Source: Prauserella isguenensis (GTDB lineage: Bacteria > Actinomycetota > Actinomycetes > Mycobacteriales > Pseudonocardiaceae). From it: a stretch of DNA of 64,000 nucleotides. Both the position numbers and the translations under genes were made by a program. Of the stretch, positions 17,603 through 27,821 are shown piece after piece. Location of the stretch: positions 1 through 64,000 of the forward strand of contig NZ_JACHWU010000001.1 of NCBI RefSeq assembly GCF_014191605.1, given 5' to 3'. The notes under the pieces were generated by a model. The model searched no databases, had not been told where the DNA came from, and worked only from the letters and a program-made list of their open reading frames with translations. The first letter of the stretch is position 1, and every line of letters starts with the position of its first letter.

Positions 17603-17995
17603 TCAGGCGGGCAGGTCGGTCGGGCCGAAGGCGTCCGGCAGCACCTCCGACATCGGCAGGACGCCGCTCGGGGTGTCGAGCAGGCAGTCGGGGCCGCCGA
17701 GTTCGTACAGGATCTGCCGGCACCGCCCACACGGCATGAGCAGCTCGCCGGAGCCGCCACGGCACGCCACGGCCGTCAGCCTGCCGCCACCGGAGAGGCG
17801 CAGCTGGCCAGCCATGGCGCACTCGGCGCACAGGCCGACGCCGTACGAGGCGTTCTCGACATTGCAGCCGGTCACCACGCGCCCGTCGGACACCAGCCCG
17901 GCCGCGCCGACGTGCAGACCCGAGTACGGCGCGTACGCCAGCGCGGCCGCTGCCACGGCCTCGGCGCGCAGCGACTCCCAGTCCGGGGCCGTCAT
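17603..17995 (-). CDS. cdd: Cytidine deaminase
   Basis: Deaminates cytidine or deoxycytidine to uridine forms. The 130-aa homotetrameric type carries the zinc motif CAECAMAGQL, with the catalytic Glu in the HAE/CAE position and Cys as first ligand, and PCGRCRQIL with the other two Cys ligands. It also has NVENASYGVGLCAE. The ATG overlaps the stop of the upstream ABC permease in an ATGA tetranucleotide, so it is translationally coupled to the transporter. A VOC gene fragment and deoA follow. Confidence 0.95.
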   Translation of the reverse strand: MTAPDWESLRAEAVAAAALAYAPYSGLHVGAAGLVSDGRVVTGCNVENASYGVGLCAECAMAGQLRLSGGGRLTAVACRGGSGELLMPCGRCRQILYELGGPDCLLDTPSGVLPMSEVLPDAFGPTDLPA

Positions 17996-19251
17996 GTATC
18001 TTCCCCTCGCCGGTACTGCTGGCCGATCGCCTTCGGCACCCGCAGTCGCTGTGCCGCGACCGCCAGCACGATGATCGTCACGAAGTGCGGCGTGTACGGG
18101 ATCAGGTCGCTCGGCAGCTCGTCGTTCGTCCAGTAGATCCAGTACAGCACCGCGGCACCGGCGACACCGCCCGCCGCGGCCCACCAGTGGCGCCGGATCA
18201 GCTGCAGCACCACGATGATCGCCAACAGCAGCACCGCGCCGTAGCAGAGCGCCAGCACCGCCGCGCCGCCGCCGGACAGCTGCAGCCCGTCGGCGTAGCC
18301 GAACAGCGCGGCACCACCCAGCAGCCCGCTGGGCCGGTAGTTACCGAAGATCATCGCGGCGAGGCCGATGTACCCGCGGCCGTTGACCTGGTTCTCGAGG
18401 TAGTCCGCGCCGCCTTCCAACAGCACCAGCGACGCACCGCCCATGCCCGCGAACCCGCCGGACGCGGCGACGGCGATGTACTTGTGCAGGTACACGTTCA
18501 CACCGAGGGACTCGGCCGCCACCGGGCTCTCGCCGCACGAACGCAGCCGCAGCCCGAACCGCGTCCGCCACAGGATGAAGTAGCTCGCGGGCACCAGCAG
18601 CAGCGCGATCATCGCCAGCGGTGACACGTGCGTGACGAGTCCCCGCAGCAGACCGGCCACATCGGACAGCACCACGCGTTGCTCGTCCTCGAGTGCGCCG
18701 AGCCAGTCGGACAGGAACGTCGCCGAGTAGGTGTCGAACTTCGCCACGGGCGGCGATTCGCGCGGGTTGCCGGAGATCGGCTCGAACACCAGCGTCGCCA
18801 GGTACTGCGCGACCCCGAGTCCGAGCAGGTTGATCGCCACGCCCGAGACGATGTGGTTGACGTTGAACGTCACGACCGCCACGGCGTGCAGGAGTCCGCC
18901 CAACAGTCCGAACAGGATGCCCGCGGCCAGGCCGACCCAGACGCCGCCGTAGTAGGCGCCCCAGGCCGATCCCCACGTACCGAGGATCATCATGCCCTCG
19001 AGGCCGATGTTCATCACGCCCGCGCGCTCGGCCCACAACCCGCCGATCGCGGCCAGCAGGATCGGCAAGCCCAGCCGCAGCGCCGTCTGCGACGTGTCGC
19101 TCGAGGTCAGGATCGGCATGTCGGTCAGGTACGACGCCGTCGACAGCACGCCGATCGCCACGACCGCCCACAGCGCGCCGCGTGCCCAACCGGGCAGCCT
19201 GCGCTTCGACGTCGTCACCGTCGGGTCCGGCTTCTCCATCACCGTGCTCAC
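17992..19251 (-). CDS. Nucleoside ABC transporter permease (second of two)
   Basis: A 419-aa inner-membrane permease of the BmpA-linked nucleoside/branched-chain class. It contains GLWAERAGVMNIGLEGMMIL, the family's hallmark segment, and the coupling region around RSCGESPVAAESLGVNV. About ten hydrophobic segments are visible. The GTG start at 19251 overlaps the stop of the first permease in a GTGA tetranucleotide, and its own stop overlaps cdd in ATGA. It acts with the other permease, the duplicated ATPase and the BMP lipoprotein. Confidence 0.93.
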   Translation of the reverse strand: MSTVMEKPDPTVTTSKRRLPGWARGALWAVVAIGVLSTASYLTDMPILTSSDTSQTALRLGLPILLAAIGGLWAERAGVMNIGLEGMMILGTWGSAWGAYYGGVWVGLAAGILFGLLGGLLHAVAVVTFNVNHIVSGVAINLLGLGVAQYLATLVFEPISGNPRESPPVAKFDTYSATFLSDWLGALEDEQRVVLSDVAGLLRGLVTHVSPLAMIALLLVPASYFILWRTRFGLRLRSCGESPVAAESLGVNVYLHKYIAVAASGGFAGMGGASLVLLEGGADYLENQVNGRGYIGLAAMIFGNYRPSGLLGGAALFGYADGLQLSGGGAAVLALCYGAVLLLAIIVVLQLIRRHWWAAAGGVAGAAVLYWIYWTNDELPSDLIPYTPHFVTIIVLAVAAQRLRVPKAIGQQYRRGEDT

Positions 19252-20339
19252 ACCGCACCGCCTTCCGCAACGCTCGCAGGCCGACCGTTTCCGGCGCGGC
19301 CGACGCGGCGCTGCTCGGCGGCCAGGTCGGCGCGGCGGACGATCTCGTACGCCACCACGACGGACAGGACGATCGTGCCCTGCATGATCGTGGCGATCTC
19401 GCTGGGAATGCCGATCGACTCGAGCGAGACCGCCGACCGGTCGAGGAACGCCCACAACAGCGCGCCGAACGCGATGCCCGCCGGGTGGTTCCTGCCCAGC
19501 AGCGCGACCGCCAGACCCGTGAACCCGTAGCCCTGCGTCGCCGTCATGGCGTAGACGTAGTCACGGCCCAGCAGTTCGGGCATCGCGACCAGCCCGGCGA
19601 CGCCACCGGAGATCAACATCGCGGCGAGCGTCATCTTCTTCGCGCTCACACCGCCCGCGGCGGCCGCGGTCTTCGACTCGCCGCTGGCCTTGAGCTCGAA
19701 CCCGAACCGCGTCCGGTTGAGCATGAACCAGTAGCCGTAGCCCAGCGCCACCGCGATGACGACGAAGCCGAACAGCGTGCCCGCCTCGCCGAGCGGAATG
19801 CCCGGGATCCGGCCCGACGGCGCGATCTCCTCGGTGGAGAGGTTGTTGCCGTGCAGCACACCGAACTGTTCCGGGTTGATCAGGAACGCCACGATGCCGA
19901 ACACGATCGAGTTCAGCATGATCGTCGTGATGACCTCGCTGACACCGCGGTAGACCTTCAGCAGCGCGGGCAGCAACGCGTACAGCGCGCCGGAGGCCAC
20001 CGCGACCACCAGGATCGCGATCACATGCAGCACCGGAGGGAGCTGCATCCACCCGCCGACGATCGCCGCGACCACGGCAGCGAACCGGTACTGGCCCTCC
20101 ACGCCGATGTTGAAGACGTTCATCTGGAAGCCGACCGCCGCGGCCAGGCCCGCCAGGTAGTAGACGATCGCGAGGTTCACCGTCGAGACGGCCGTGTTGC
20201 CGTGGAACAGCTGCGCGCCCATCGTCGCGAACGCCTCGAGCGGATTCGCGCCGGAGATCAGCAGCGCCACCGACGACAGCAGCATCGCGAAGACGATCGC
20301 GAGCGCGGGCGGCAGCAGCGCGGTACGCCAGTTGATCAC
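19248..20339 (-). CDS. Nucleoside ABC transporter permease (first of two)
   Basis: A 363-aa permease with FQMNVFNIGVEGQYRFAA near the middle of the first half, the family signature equivalent to the NIGLEGM segment of its partner. It also has a coupling-loop region ASGESKTAAAAGGVSAKK. I start at the GTG at 20339 (VINWRTALLPPALAIVF) because GGAGGAGGTCGC lies directly upstream. A 121-bp spacer separates it from the ATPase stop. The C-terminus overlaps the next permease by four bases. Confidence 0.92.
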   Translation of the reverse strand: MINWRTALLPPALAIVFAMLLSSVALLISGANPLEAFATMGAQLFHGNTAVSTVNLAIVYYLAGLAAAVGFQMNVFNIGVEGQYRFAAVVAAIVGGWMQLPPVLHVIAILVVAVASGALYALLPALLKVYRGVSEVITTIMLNSIVFGIVAFLINPEQFGVLHGNNLSTEEIAPSGRIPGIPLGEAGTLFGFVVIAVALGYGYWFMLNRTRFGFELKASGESKTAAAAGGVSAKKMTLAAMLISGGVAGLVAMPELLGRDYVYAMTATQGYGFTGLAVALLGRNHPAGIAFGALLWAFLDRSAVSLESIGIPSEIATIMQGTIVLSVVVAYEIVRRADLAAEQRRVGRAGNGRPASVAEGGAV

Positions 20340-20460
20340 GCGACCTCCTCCGCTGTCCTGCGGGACACCCTCCCCTGCTGCGGCGACAAAGCATGCCGCA
20401 GCGGGGGCCCAACCCGGTCGGCCGCCGCGAACGCCACTCCGCAAGCTCCGCAATTCTCGT

Positions 20461-21996
<1,536 letters not shown>

Positions 21997-22180
21997 CTGT
22001 TCTTTCGCCTTGTTCGAGCGGGCTGGTTGGACAGCGGACTGGATCGACGGGTGGTCGGCGGCGGACCGGTGTTCGCCGCCGCGTGGAGCGTTCCACCACC
22101 CGAGGGGAGCGTCCACGACCGGAGTGGTCCGATCAAAGCAGACACCCACGCTCCGGTGCGGGACAAGCACCGGAATGCAG

Positions 22181-22228
22181 CGCGTGGGGCTCGCAGGCGG
22201 CGCAGTCACCGCCCGCGAGCCCCACGCG
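22181..22228 (-). terminator. Intra-operon hairpin between BMP lipoprotein and ATPase genes
   Basis: CGCGTGGGGCTCGC at 22181-22194 and GCGAGCCCCACGCG at 22215-22228 form a perfect 14-bp inverted repeat, with further internal pairing of AGGCGG and CCGCCC. No U-tract follows. The position, just after the binding-protein gene and before the ATPase, is typical of attenuating or mRNA-stabilising hairpins that keep binding-protein levels above transporter levels. Confidence 0.75.
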
Positions 22229-22254
22229 GCCGTCGGACCTGTTCCGGTCCGGCG

Positions 22255-23412
22255 TCAGCCCTGGGGGGTGTCGGACACCTCGATGTCACCGTCCACGATG
22301 GCCTTCTTGTAGCCCTCGAGCTCCTCGGTGACGTCCTCGATGGCCGGGTTGGACTTCGAGTAGCCCACACCGTCGACCGACAGGTCGAACCGCTCCGGCA
22401 GGTCGCCCGGGTCGCCCTCGGCGACGGCCGCGATGTAGTCGAACACCGCGACGTCGACCTTCTTGAGCATCGACGTGACGATGACGTCCTTCACGTCGGC
22501 CAGCGTCTTCTGCTTGTACTGATCGGAGTCGACACCGATGGCGAGCGCGTCGTTCGTGGCGGCCGCCTCGAACACGCCCTGACCGGAGGCACCTGCGGCG
22601 TGGAACAGCACGTCGGAGCCCTGGCTGATCATCGACTTCGACTTGACGTTGGCCTTGGCCGGGTCGTTGAAGCCGCTGATGTCGCCGGCAGGCGTGAGGT
22701 ACTCGCTCTTGACCTCGATGTTGTCGCCGCCCGCGGCCTTCACGCCCTGTTCGAAGCCGGCCTGGAACTTCTTGATCAGCGGTGTCTGCACGCCGCCGAC
22801 GAAGCCGACCTGGCACTCGGACGTCTTGTACGCCGCGGCCACGCCCGCGAGGAAGGAGCCCTCCTCCTCGGCGAACACCAGCGGGGTCACGTTCTTCGCG
22901 TCGACGGAGTTGTCGTCGACGAGCGCGAACTCGGTGTCCGGGTACTGCGGAGCGACCTTGCGGACCGCCTCGGCGTAGGCGAAGCCGACCGCGATGATCG
23001 GGTTGTTGCCCTGCTCGGCCATCTGCCGCAGGCGCTGTTCCTTCGCGGCCTCGGACTCGCTGCCCGCGGCGGGGCTCTCGTTGCCCTTCTCGGCACCGAA
23101 CTCCTCGACGGCCCTGTCGACGCCCGCGGCGGCGGCGTCGTTGAACGACGCGTCACCCCGGCCACCGACGTCGAAGGCGAGACCGATCTTGAGGTCACCG
23201 GCGTCGATGTCGCCGTGCTCGGTCGTCTGCTCCTTCTTGCTGTTCTCGGGCGCGGCGGGAGCCTCGTTGGTGACGCAGCTCCCGGGTTCACCGCCGCCGC
23301 CGTCACCCGCCGCCTGGTTCCCGTCCCCACCGGAATCCTTGGCGCAGCCCGCCATTGCCAGCACGCCGGCCATGGCGATTGCCGCCAGCGCTCCACCACG
23401 CTTTCGACGCAC
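22255..23412 (-). CDS. BMP family nucleoside-binding lipoprotein
   Basis: The substrate-binding component of the nucleoside ABC importer, anchored outside the membrane. The 385-aa protein has an N-terminal signal with lipobox MAGC (lipidated Cys23), a Gly/Asp linker, then a BMP domain (LKIGLAFDVGGRGDASFNDAAAAGV). The nucleoside-binding fold continues through DVLFHAAGASGQGVFEAA and AIGVDSDQY. The GTG start at 23412 has GGAGGGAG upstream. It is the first gene of the operon, transcribed leftward into ATPase, permeases and cdd. Confidence 0.94.
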   Translation of the reverse strand: MRRKRGGALAAIAMAGVLAMAGCAKDSGGDGNQAAGDGGGGEPGSCVTNEAPAAPENSKKEQTTEHGDIDAGDLKIGLAFDVGGRGDASFNDAAAAGVDRAVEEFGAEKGNESPAAGSESEAAKEQRLRQMAEQGNNPIIAVGFAYAEAVRKVAPQYPDTEFALVDDNSVDAKNVTPLVFAEEEGSFLAGVAAAYKTSECQVGFVGGVQTPLIKKFQAGFEQGVKAAGGDNIEVKSEYLTPAGDISGFNDPAKANVKSKSMISQGSDVLFHAAGASGQGVFEAAATNDALAIGVDSDQYKQKTLADVKDVIVTSMLKKVDVAVFDYIAAVAEGDPGDLPERFDLSVDGVGYSKSNPAIEDVTEELEGYKKAIVDGDIEVSDTPQG

Positions 23413-23875
23413 GGTGTCACTCCCTCCCCGCCTTGCGGGCGGACGAACTGAAGATGTGCCCGGTTTCTCGGGCGGACTGGCGAACCGTACCGCTCCGTGA
23501 CCTACACGGCAGCTACACGGAACCCTGCGTAATCCAAATGTTTAAGTTCCGATTGATTCTGCCGCGTACAGCTCACGGAGCGTTACCCCCGAACGTCGCG
23601 AACCCGGAGCATGGAACAAGCCCCCCGACAGCCGGCGGCGGAACGCGAGATCCCGCGATGGTGTGACGCCCGCGACGCCACGGAGGGGCCCGCCTACGGT
23701 AGGCCCCACGTGCGCGATGTCTGGTCGATCACAGCTGGGAACCCGAGGTTGAGCCCGCTGCGCGGGACAGGTCTAGCATTCGGCGCGTATATGACGCTCG
23801 GGACACCATGACCTCGAAAAAGACGCGGTCTGCCGGGCGGAGAAGTCCATCAGTGACGTTGGAGGCCGTACACCG
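23413..23875. promoter_or_regulatory. Divergent control region between BMP operon and sdhCDAB
   Basis: This 463-bp region holds no gene. CTACACGG occurs at 23502-23509 and again at 23513-23520, one helical turn (11 bp) apart. Overlapping the first copy is the inverted repeat CCGTG-N5-CACGG (23495-23509), and GGAAC/GTTCC arms bracket 23519-23550. These lie about 85-140 bp upstream of the BMP gene and are candidate repressor sites for nucleoside uptake. On the plus side, TTGAGC (23749-23754) and TAGCAT (23774-23779), 19 bp apart, are a possible sdh promoter about 90 bp before sdhC. Confidence 0.45.
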
Positions 23876-24322
23876 ATGTCCACCACTGCGAGCACTGCCC
23901 CCGAGGCCGGTGCGAGTGATCGGGCGGGCGCCTCACGCCGGAGCGGAACGTTCTACCGCGGCGACCCCGGCATGTGGTCCTGGGTAGCGCATCGCGTTAC
24001 CGGGGTGCTCACCTTTTTCTTCCTGTTCGTGCACGTGCTCGACACGGCGCTCGTCCGGGTTTCCCCGAACGCCTATGACGAGGTCATCGAGACCTACAAG
24101 ACGCCCTTCGTCAACCTCCTCGAGGTGGGTCTCGTCGGCGCCGTGCTCTACCACGCGCTGAACGGTATCCGGGTCATCCTGGTCGATTTCTGGGAGAAGG
24201 GACCCCAGTACCAGCGCCCGATGTTGTGGACGACCCTCGGCATCTGGGTCCTCGTGATGATCCCGGGCACCTACTTCATGCTCGCGCGCACGGTGAGCGA
24301 AATGTTCGGAGGCGGCCACTGA
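23876..24322 (+). CDS. sdhC: Succinate dehydrogenase cytochrome b556 subunit
   Basis: Membrane anchor of complex II. The 148-aa protein has three hydrophobic helices. The first begins at SWVAHRVTGVLTFFFLFVHVLD, carrying the conserved His-Arg of the quinone/heme region, and the second contains LYHALNGIRVILVDFW with the conserved histidine. The start ATG follows GTTGGAGGCCGTACACCG. Its TGA overlaps the sdhD start (TGATG). The order sdhC-D-A-B is the usual one. Confidence 0.93.
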   Translation: MSTTASTAPEAGASDRAGASRRSGTFYRGDPGMWSWVAHRVTGVLTFFFLFVHVLDTALVRVSPNAYDEVIETYKTPFVNLLEVGLVGAVLYHALNGIRVILVDFWEKGPQYQRPMLWTTLGIWVLVMIPGTYFMLARTVSEMFGGGH

Positions 24323-24735
24323 TGAGCGAATCGCTGACTCTCGACAAGCCGCGTTCCCCGCGGCGCCCCGCGGCCCGCCGGAACAACTTCGAGCTCTACA
24401 GCTGGGCGTTCATGCGGATCTCCGGCCTCGCGCTGGTGATTCTGGTGCTGGGGCACCTGTTCATCATGAACATCCTGGACGGCGGCGTGCACCGCATCAA
24501 CTTCGCCTTCGTCGCAGGCCGCTGGTCCTCGCCGTTCTGGCAGTTCTGGGACCTGGCGATGCTCTGGCTGGCTCAACTGCACGGCGGCAACGGCCTGCGC
24601 ACGATCATCGACGACTACGCGCGTAAGGACACCACGCGCTTCTGGCTGAAGATGCTGCTGTACGTCGCCATGGCCGTCATCCTCGTGCTCGGCACGCTGG
24701 TGATCTTCACGTTCGACCCGAACATCACGGCCTGA
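24322..24735 (+). CDS. sdhD: Succinate dehydrogenase hydrophobic membrane anchor subunit
   Basis: The second membrane anchor of complex II. The 137-aa protein has an N-terminal basic segment, then three hydrophobic helices (FMRISGLALVILVLGHLFIM, FWDLAMLWLAQLHGGNGLRT, and LKMLLYVAMAVILVLGTLVI). Conserved His residues sit in GHLFIM and QLHGGNG, where heme or quinone ligands are expected. It is translationally coupled to sdhC and followed 23 bp later by sdhA. Confidence 0.93.
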   Translation: MSESLTLDKPRSPRRPAARRNNFELYSWAFMRISGLALVILVLGHLFIMNILDGGVHRINFAFVAGRWSSPFWQFWDLAMLWLAQLHGGNGLRTIIDDYARKDTTRFWLKMLLYVAMAVILVLGTLVIFTFDPNITA

Positions 24736-24758
24736 CCCCCACCACACGGAGACTTCTC

Positions 24759-26549
24759 ATGCAGTTCCACAAGTACGACGTGGTGATCGTCGGGGCTGGT
24801 GGCGCCGGCATGCGCGCGGCCATCGAGGCCGGTCAGCGCTCCCGCACGGCCGTGCTCACCAAGCTGTACCCGACGCGCTCCCACACCGGCGCGGCGCAGG
24901 GCGGCATGTGTGCCGCGCTGGCGAACGTCGAGGAGGACAACTGGGAGTGGCACACCTTCGACACCGTCAAGGGTGGCGACTACCTGACCGACCAGGACGC
25001 CGCGGAGATCATGGCCAAGGAGGCCATCGACGCGGTGCTGGACCTGGAGAAGATGGGCCTTCCGTTCAACCGCACGGAGGAAGGCAAGATCGACCAGCGC
25101 CGCTTCGGCGGTCACACGCGTGACCACGGCAAGGCCGCCGTGCGCCGGGCCTGCTACGCGGCCGACCGCACCGGTCACATGATCCTGCAGACGCTGTACC
25201 AGAACTGCGTCAAGCACGGCATCGAGTTCTACAACGAGTTCTACGTCCTCGACGTGACGATGTCGACGAACGAGAACGGCGAGCAGGTCGCGTCCGGCGC
25301 GATCGCCTACGAACTCGCGACCGGCGAGATCCACGTCTTCCAGGCCAAGTCGATCGTGTTCGCCACGGGCGGCTTCGGCAAGGTCTTCAAGACCACGTCG
25401 AACGCGCACACCCTGACCGGCGACGGCATGGGCATCTACGCGCGCAAGGGCCTGCCGCTCGAGGACATGGAGTTCTACCAGTTCCACCCGACCGGCCTGG
25501 CCGGCCTGGGCATCCTGCTCACCGAGGGTGCCCGCGGTGAGGGTGCGATCCTGCGGAACGAGTCGGGCGAGCGGTTCATGGAGCGCTACGCCCCGACGAT
25601 CAAGGACCTCGCACCGCGCGACATCGTCGCCCGGTCGATGGTGCTCGAGGTGCTCGAAGGCCGGGGCGCGGGTCCGCACAAGGACTACGTGTTCCTCGAC
25701 TGCACGCACCTCGGCGAGGAGATCCTCGAGACCAAGCTGCCGGACATCACCGAGTTCGCCCGCACGTACCTGGGCGTCGACCCGGTGCACGAGCCGGTCC
25801 CGGTGTACCCGACGGCGCACTACGCCATGGGCGGCATCCCGACGAACGTCAAGGGCGAGGCGCTCAAGGACAACGACACGGTCATCGGCGGCCTGTACGC
25901 GGCCGGCGAGGCGGCGTGCGTGTCCGTGCACGGGTCGAACCGGCTGGGCACCAACTCGCTGCTCGACATCAACGTGTTCGGCCGTCGCGCGGGCATCGCG
26001 GCCGCGGAGTATGCGAACGAGATCGACCACGTCGAGCTGCCCGAGCACCCGGCCAAGATGGTCCAGGGCATGGTCGACCACCTGCGGACCGCCTCCGGCG
26101 GCGAGCGCGTGGCCGACATCCGGGGCGAACTGCAGCAGACGATGGACACCAACGCGGCCGTGTACCGCACCGAGGACACGCTGAAGCAGGCGCTGTCCGA
26201 CGTGCAGGCGCTCAAGGAGCGCTACGGCCGCATCGCCGTCCACGACAAGGGCAAGCGGTACAACACCGACCTGCTCGAAGCCATCGAGCTGGGCTTCCTG
26301 CTGGATCTGGCGGAGATGCTGGTGAACGCGGCGCTCGCGCGCAAGGAGTCCCGCGGCGGTCACGCCCGCGAGGACTACCCGGACCGCGACGACACCAACT
26401 TCATGCGGCACTCGATGTCGTACAAGATCCTGCCGGAGAAGGAGGACCCGGACGCGCCGCTGGGCCTCACCGGGTTCACGGCCGACCTGCGGCTGGATTA
26501 CAAGCCGGTCGTCTTCACCCGGTACGAGCCCATGGAGCGGAAGTACTGA
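24759..26549 (+). CDS. sdhA: Succinate dehydrogenase flavoprotein subunit
   Basis: Oxidises succinate to fumarate with covalently bound FAD on the cytoplasmic face of the membrane. The 596-aa protein starts MQFHKYDVVIVGAGGAGMRA (dinucleotide-binding GxGGAG). It has RSHTGAAQGG with the flavinylated His42, the catalytic-domain segments FHPTGLAGLGILLTEGARGEG, and HYAMGGIP. The C-terminal helical domain ends VFTRYEPMERKY. A ribosome site (ACACGGAGACTT) precedes the ATG. Confidence 0.97.
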   Translation: MQFHKYDVVIVGAGGAGMRAAIEAGQRSRTAVLTKLYPTRSHTGAAQGGMCAALANVEEDNWEWHTFDTVKGGDYLTDQDAAEIMAKEAIDAVLDLEKMGLPFNRTEEGKIDQRRFGGHTRDHGKAAVRRACYAADRTGHMILQTLYQNCVKHGIEFYNEFYVLDVTMSTNENGEQVASGAIAYELATGEIHVFQAKSIVFATGGFGKVFKTTSNAHTLTGDGMGIYARKGLPLEDMEFYQFHPTGLAGLGILLTEGARGEGAILRNESGERFMERYAPTIKDLAPRDIVARSMVLEVLEGRGAGPHKDYVFLDCTHLGEEILETKLPDITEFARTYLGVDPVHEPVPVYPTAHYAMGGIPTNVKGEALKDNDTVIGGLYAAGEAACVSVHGSNRLGTNSLLDINVFGRRAGIAAAEYANEIDHVELPEHPAKMVQGMVDHLRTASGGERVADIRGELQQTMDTNAAVYRTEDTLKQALSDVQALKERYGRIAVHDKGKRYNTDLLEAIELGFLLDLAEMLVNAALARKESRGGHAREDYPDRDDTNFMRHSMSYKILPEKEDPDAPLGLTGFTADLRLDYKPVVFTRYEPMERKY

Positions 26550-26583
26550 TGCGTACTGCCGCACCGCACGCGGAGGATGTGAA

Positions 26584-27360
26584 ATGACAGCGGTAGCTGA
26601 ACCCACCAACGACACGTCGCAGATCCCGGCTCCGGAAGGCTCCGTCACCATCACGGTGAAGATCCTGCGGTTCAACCCGGAGATCGACAACGAGCCGCAC
26701 TGGGAGTCCTACGACGTCCCGGCGCTGCCGACCGACCGTGTACTGAACCTGCTGATGAACATCAAGAGCTACGCGGACGGCACGCTGTCGTTCCGTCGTA
26801 GCTGTGCACACGGCATCTGCGGGTCGGACGCGATGCAGATCAACGGCATCAACCGCCTGGCCTGCAAGGTCCTGGTCAAGGATCTGCTGGCGAAGGAAGG
26901 CAAGCAGACCACGGTCACGGTGGCGCCGATCAAGGGCCTGCCGACGATGAAGGACCTCTATGTCGACATGGAGCCCTTCTTCGAGGCGTTCCGCGCGGTC
27001 AAGCCGTACCTGATCGCCTACGGCAACGAGCCGACGGGCGAGCGCTACCAGTCGGCTGCCGACCGTGAGCGGTTCGACGACACGACCAAGTGCATCCTGT
27101 GCGCCTGCTGTACCTCGTCGTGCCCGGTGTACTGGGCTGACGGCTCGTACTTCGGCCCGGCCGCGATCGTCAACGCGCACCGGTTCATCTTCGACTCGCG
27201 GGACGAGGCGGCCGAGGAACGGCTGGACATCCTCAACGACACCGAGGGCGTGTGGCGCTGCCGCACGACGTTCAACTGCACCGACGCCTGCCCGCGCGGG
27301 ATCCAGGTGACGAAGGCGATCCAGGAGGTCAAGCGCGCGCTGCTGTTCAAGCGCACCTGA
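26584..27360 (+). CDS. sdhB: Succinate dehydrogenase iron-sulfur subunit
   Basis: Transfers electrons from SdhA to quinone through three clusters. The 258-aa protein has the [2Fe-2S] cysteines in SCAHGICGSDA plus a later Cys in RLACKVL, the [4Fe-4S] motif CILCACC followed by CP, and C-terminal cysteines around FNCTDACPRGIQVTK for the [3Fe-4S]/[4Fe-4S] sites. It follows sdhA by 34 bp and closes the operon before a strong terminator. Confidence 0.97.
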   Translation: MTAVAEPTNDTSQIPAPEGSVTITVKILRFNPEIDNEPHWESYDVPALPTDRVLNLLMNIKSYADGTLSFRRSCAHGICGSDAMQINGINRLACKVLVKDLLAKEGKQTTVTVAPIKGLPTMKDLYVDMEPFFEAFRAVKPYLIAYGNEPTGERYQSAADRERFDDTTKCILCACCTSSCPVYWADGSYFGPAAIVNAHRFIFDSRDEAAEERLDILNDTEGVWRCRTTFNCTDACPRGIQVTKAIQEVKRALLFKRT

Positions 27361-27378
27361 CCACGCGGTTCACGACGA

Positions 27379-27417
27379 AGGGCGTCCCGGCTCACGACGA
27401 GCCGGGACGCCCTTTTT
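27379..27417 (+). terminator. Rho-independent terminator after sdhB
   Basis: AGGGCGTCCCGGCTC pairs with GAGCCGGGACGCCCT with a short loop, followed by TTTTT. It starts 19 bp after the sdhB stop. Confidence 0.93.
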
Positions 27418-27679
27418 CGCGTGTCCTGCCCTCGTGTTGCAGGTTCCGGGCGCCGTGTTGCAGGTTCCGGGGGCTGTGTTGCAGGCTCCGGGGGCTGTGT
27501 TGCGGGCTCCGGGCGCCGTGTTGCGCCCCGTCGTCGCCCGGCCACCACGCCATCGGATCGGCGCGGTCAGAGGTCGGCGCGGCCTCGCGCATGCCGGTGA
27601 CCGCCTGCCGGAACTCGCGAGTGTCGTCCGCCACGGGCTCAGGGCGTTGGGACGGCTCGTTCCAGGGCGATTCGCTCAT
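27392..27679 (-). CDS. Small hypothetical ORF ending in a repeat-encoded heptad tail
   Basis: A 95-codon frame with high G/C third-position use and a good ribosome site (GGAGGGGC) immediately before its ATG (MSESPWNEPSQRPEPVADD). Residues 1-50 look like ordinary coding sequence (TGMREAAPTSDRADPMAWWP). Residues about 51-84 are five heptads of the type QHSPRNL, encoded exactly by the 21-bp tandem repeat. The frame then continues through the opposite strand of the sdhB terminator before stopping, so the original C-terminus may have been replaced by the repeat. It lies downstream of the small membrane-protein gene on the same strand. Confidence 0.45.
   Translation of the reverse strand: MSESPWNEPSQRPEPVADDTREFRQAVTGMREAAPTSDRADPMAWWPGDDGAQHGARSPQHSPRSLQHSPRNLQHGARNLQHEGRTREKGRPGSS
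27431..27530. repeat. 21-bp tandem repeat, five copies, after sdhB
   Basis: GTGTTG recurs at 27434, 27455, 27476, 27497 and 27518, exactly 21 bp apart, in a unit close to GCCGTGTTGCAGGTTCCGGG. It is the same family as the four copies at 7308-7396, in opposite orientation on the plus strand. Both sit just beyond the 3' ends of convergent genes. Confidence 0.9.
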
Positions 27680-27821
27680 GCCCCTCCGACCGCCCGCGCG
27701 TTGCCTCGGATCGGAGTCGTCATCCAACCGTCATCGACAGTGGAGGTCGGAGCAGGCCCTGCACTCACCAGCCCCGCACTCACCAGCCCCTGCGCTCACC
27801 ACCCGCGAGCGTTGCAGGAGC

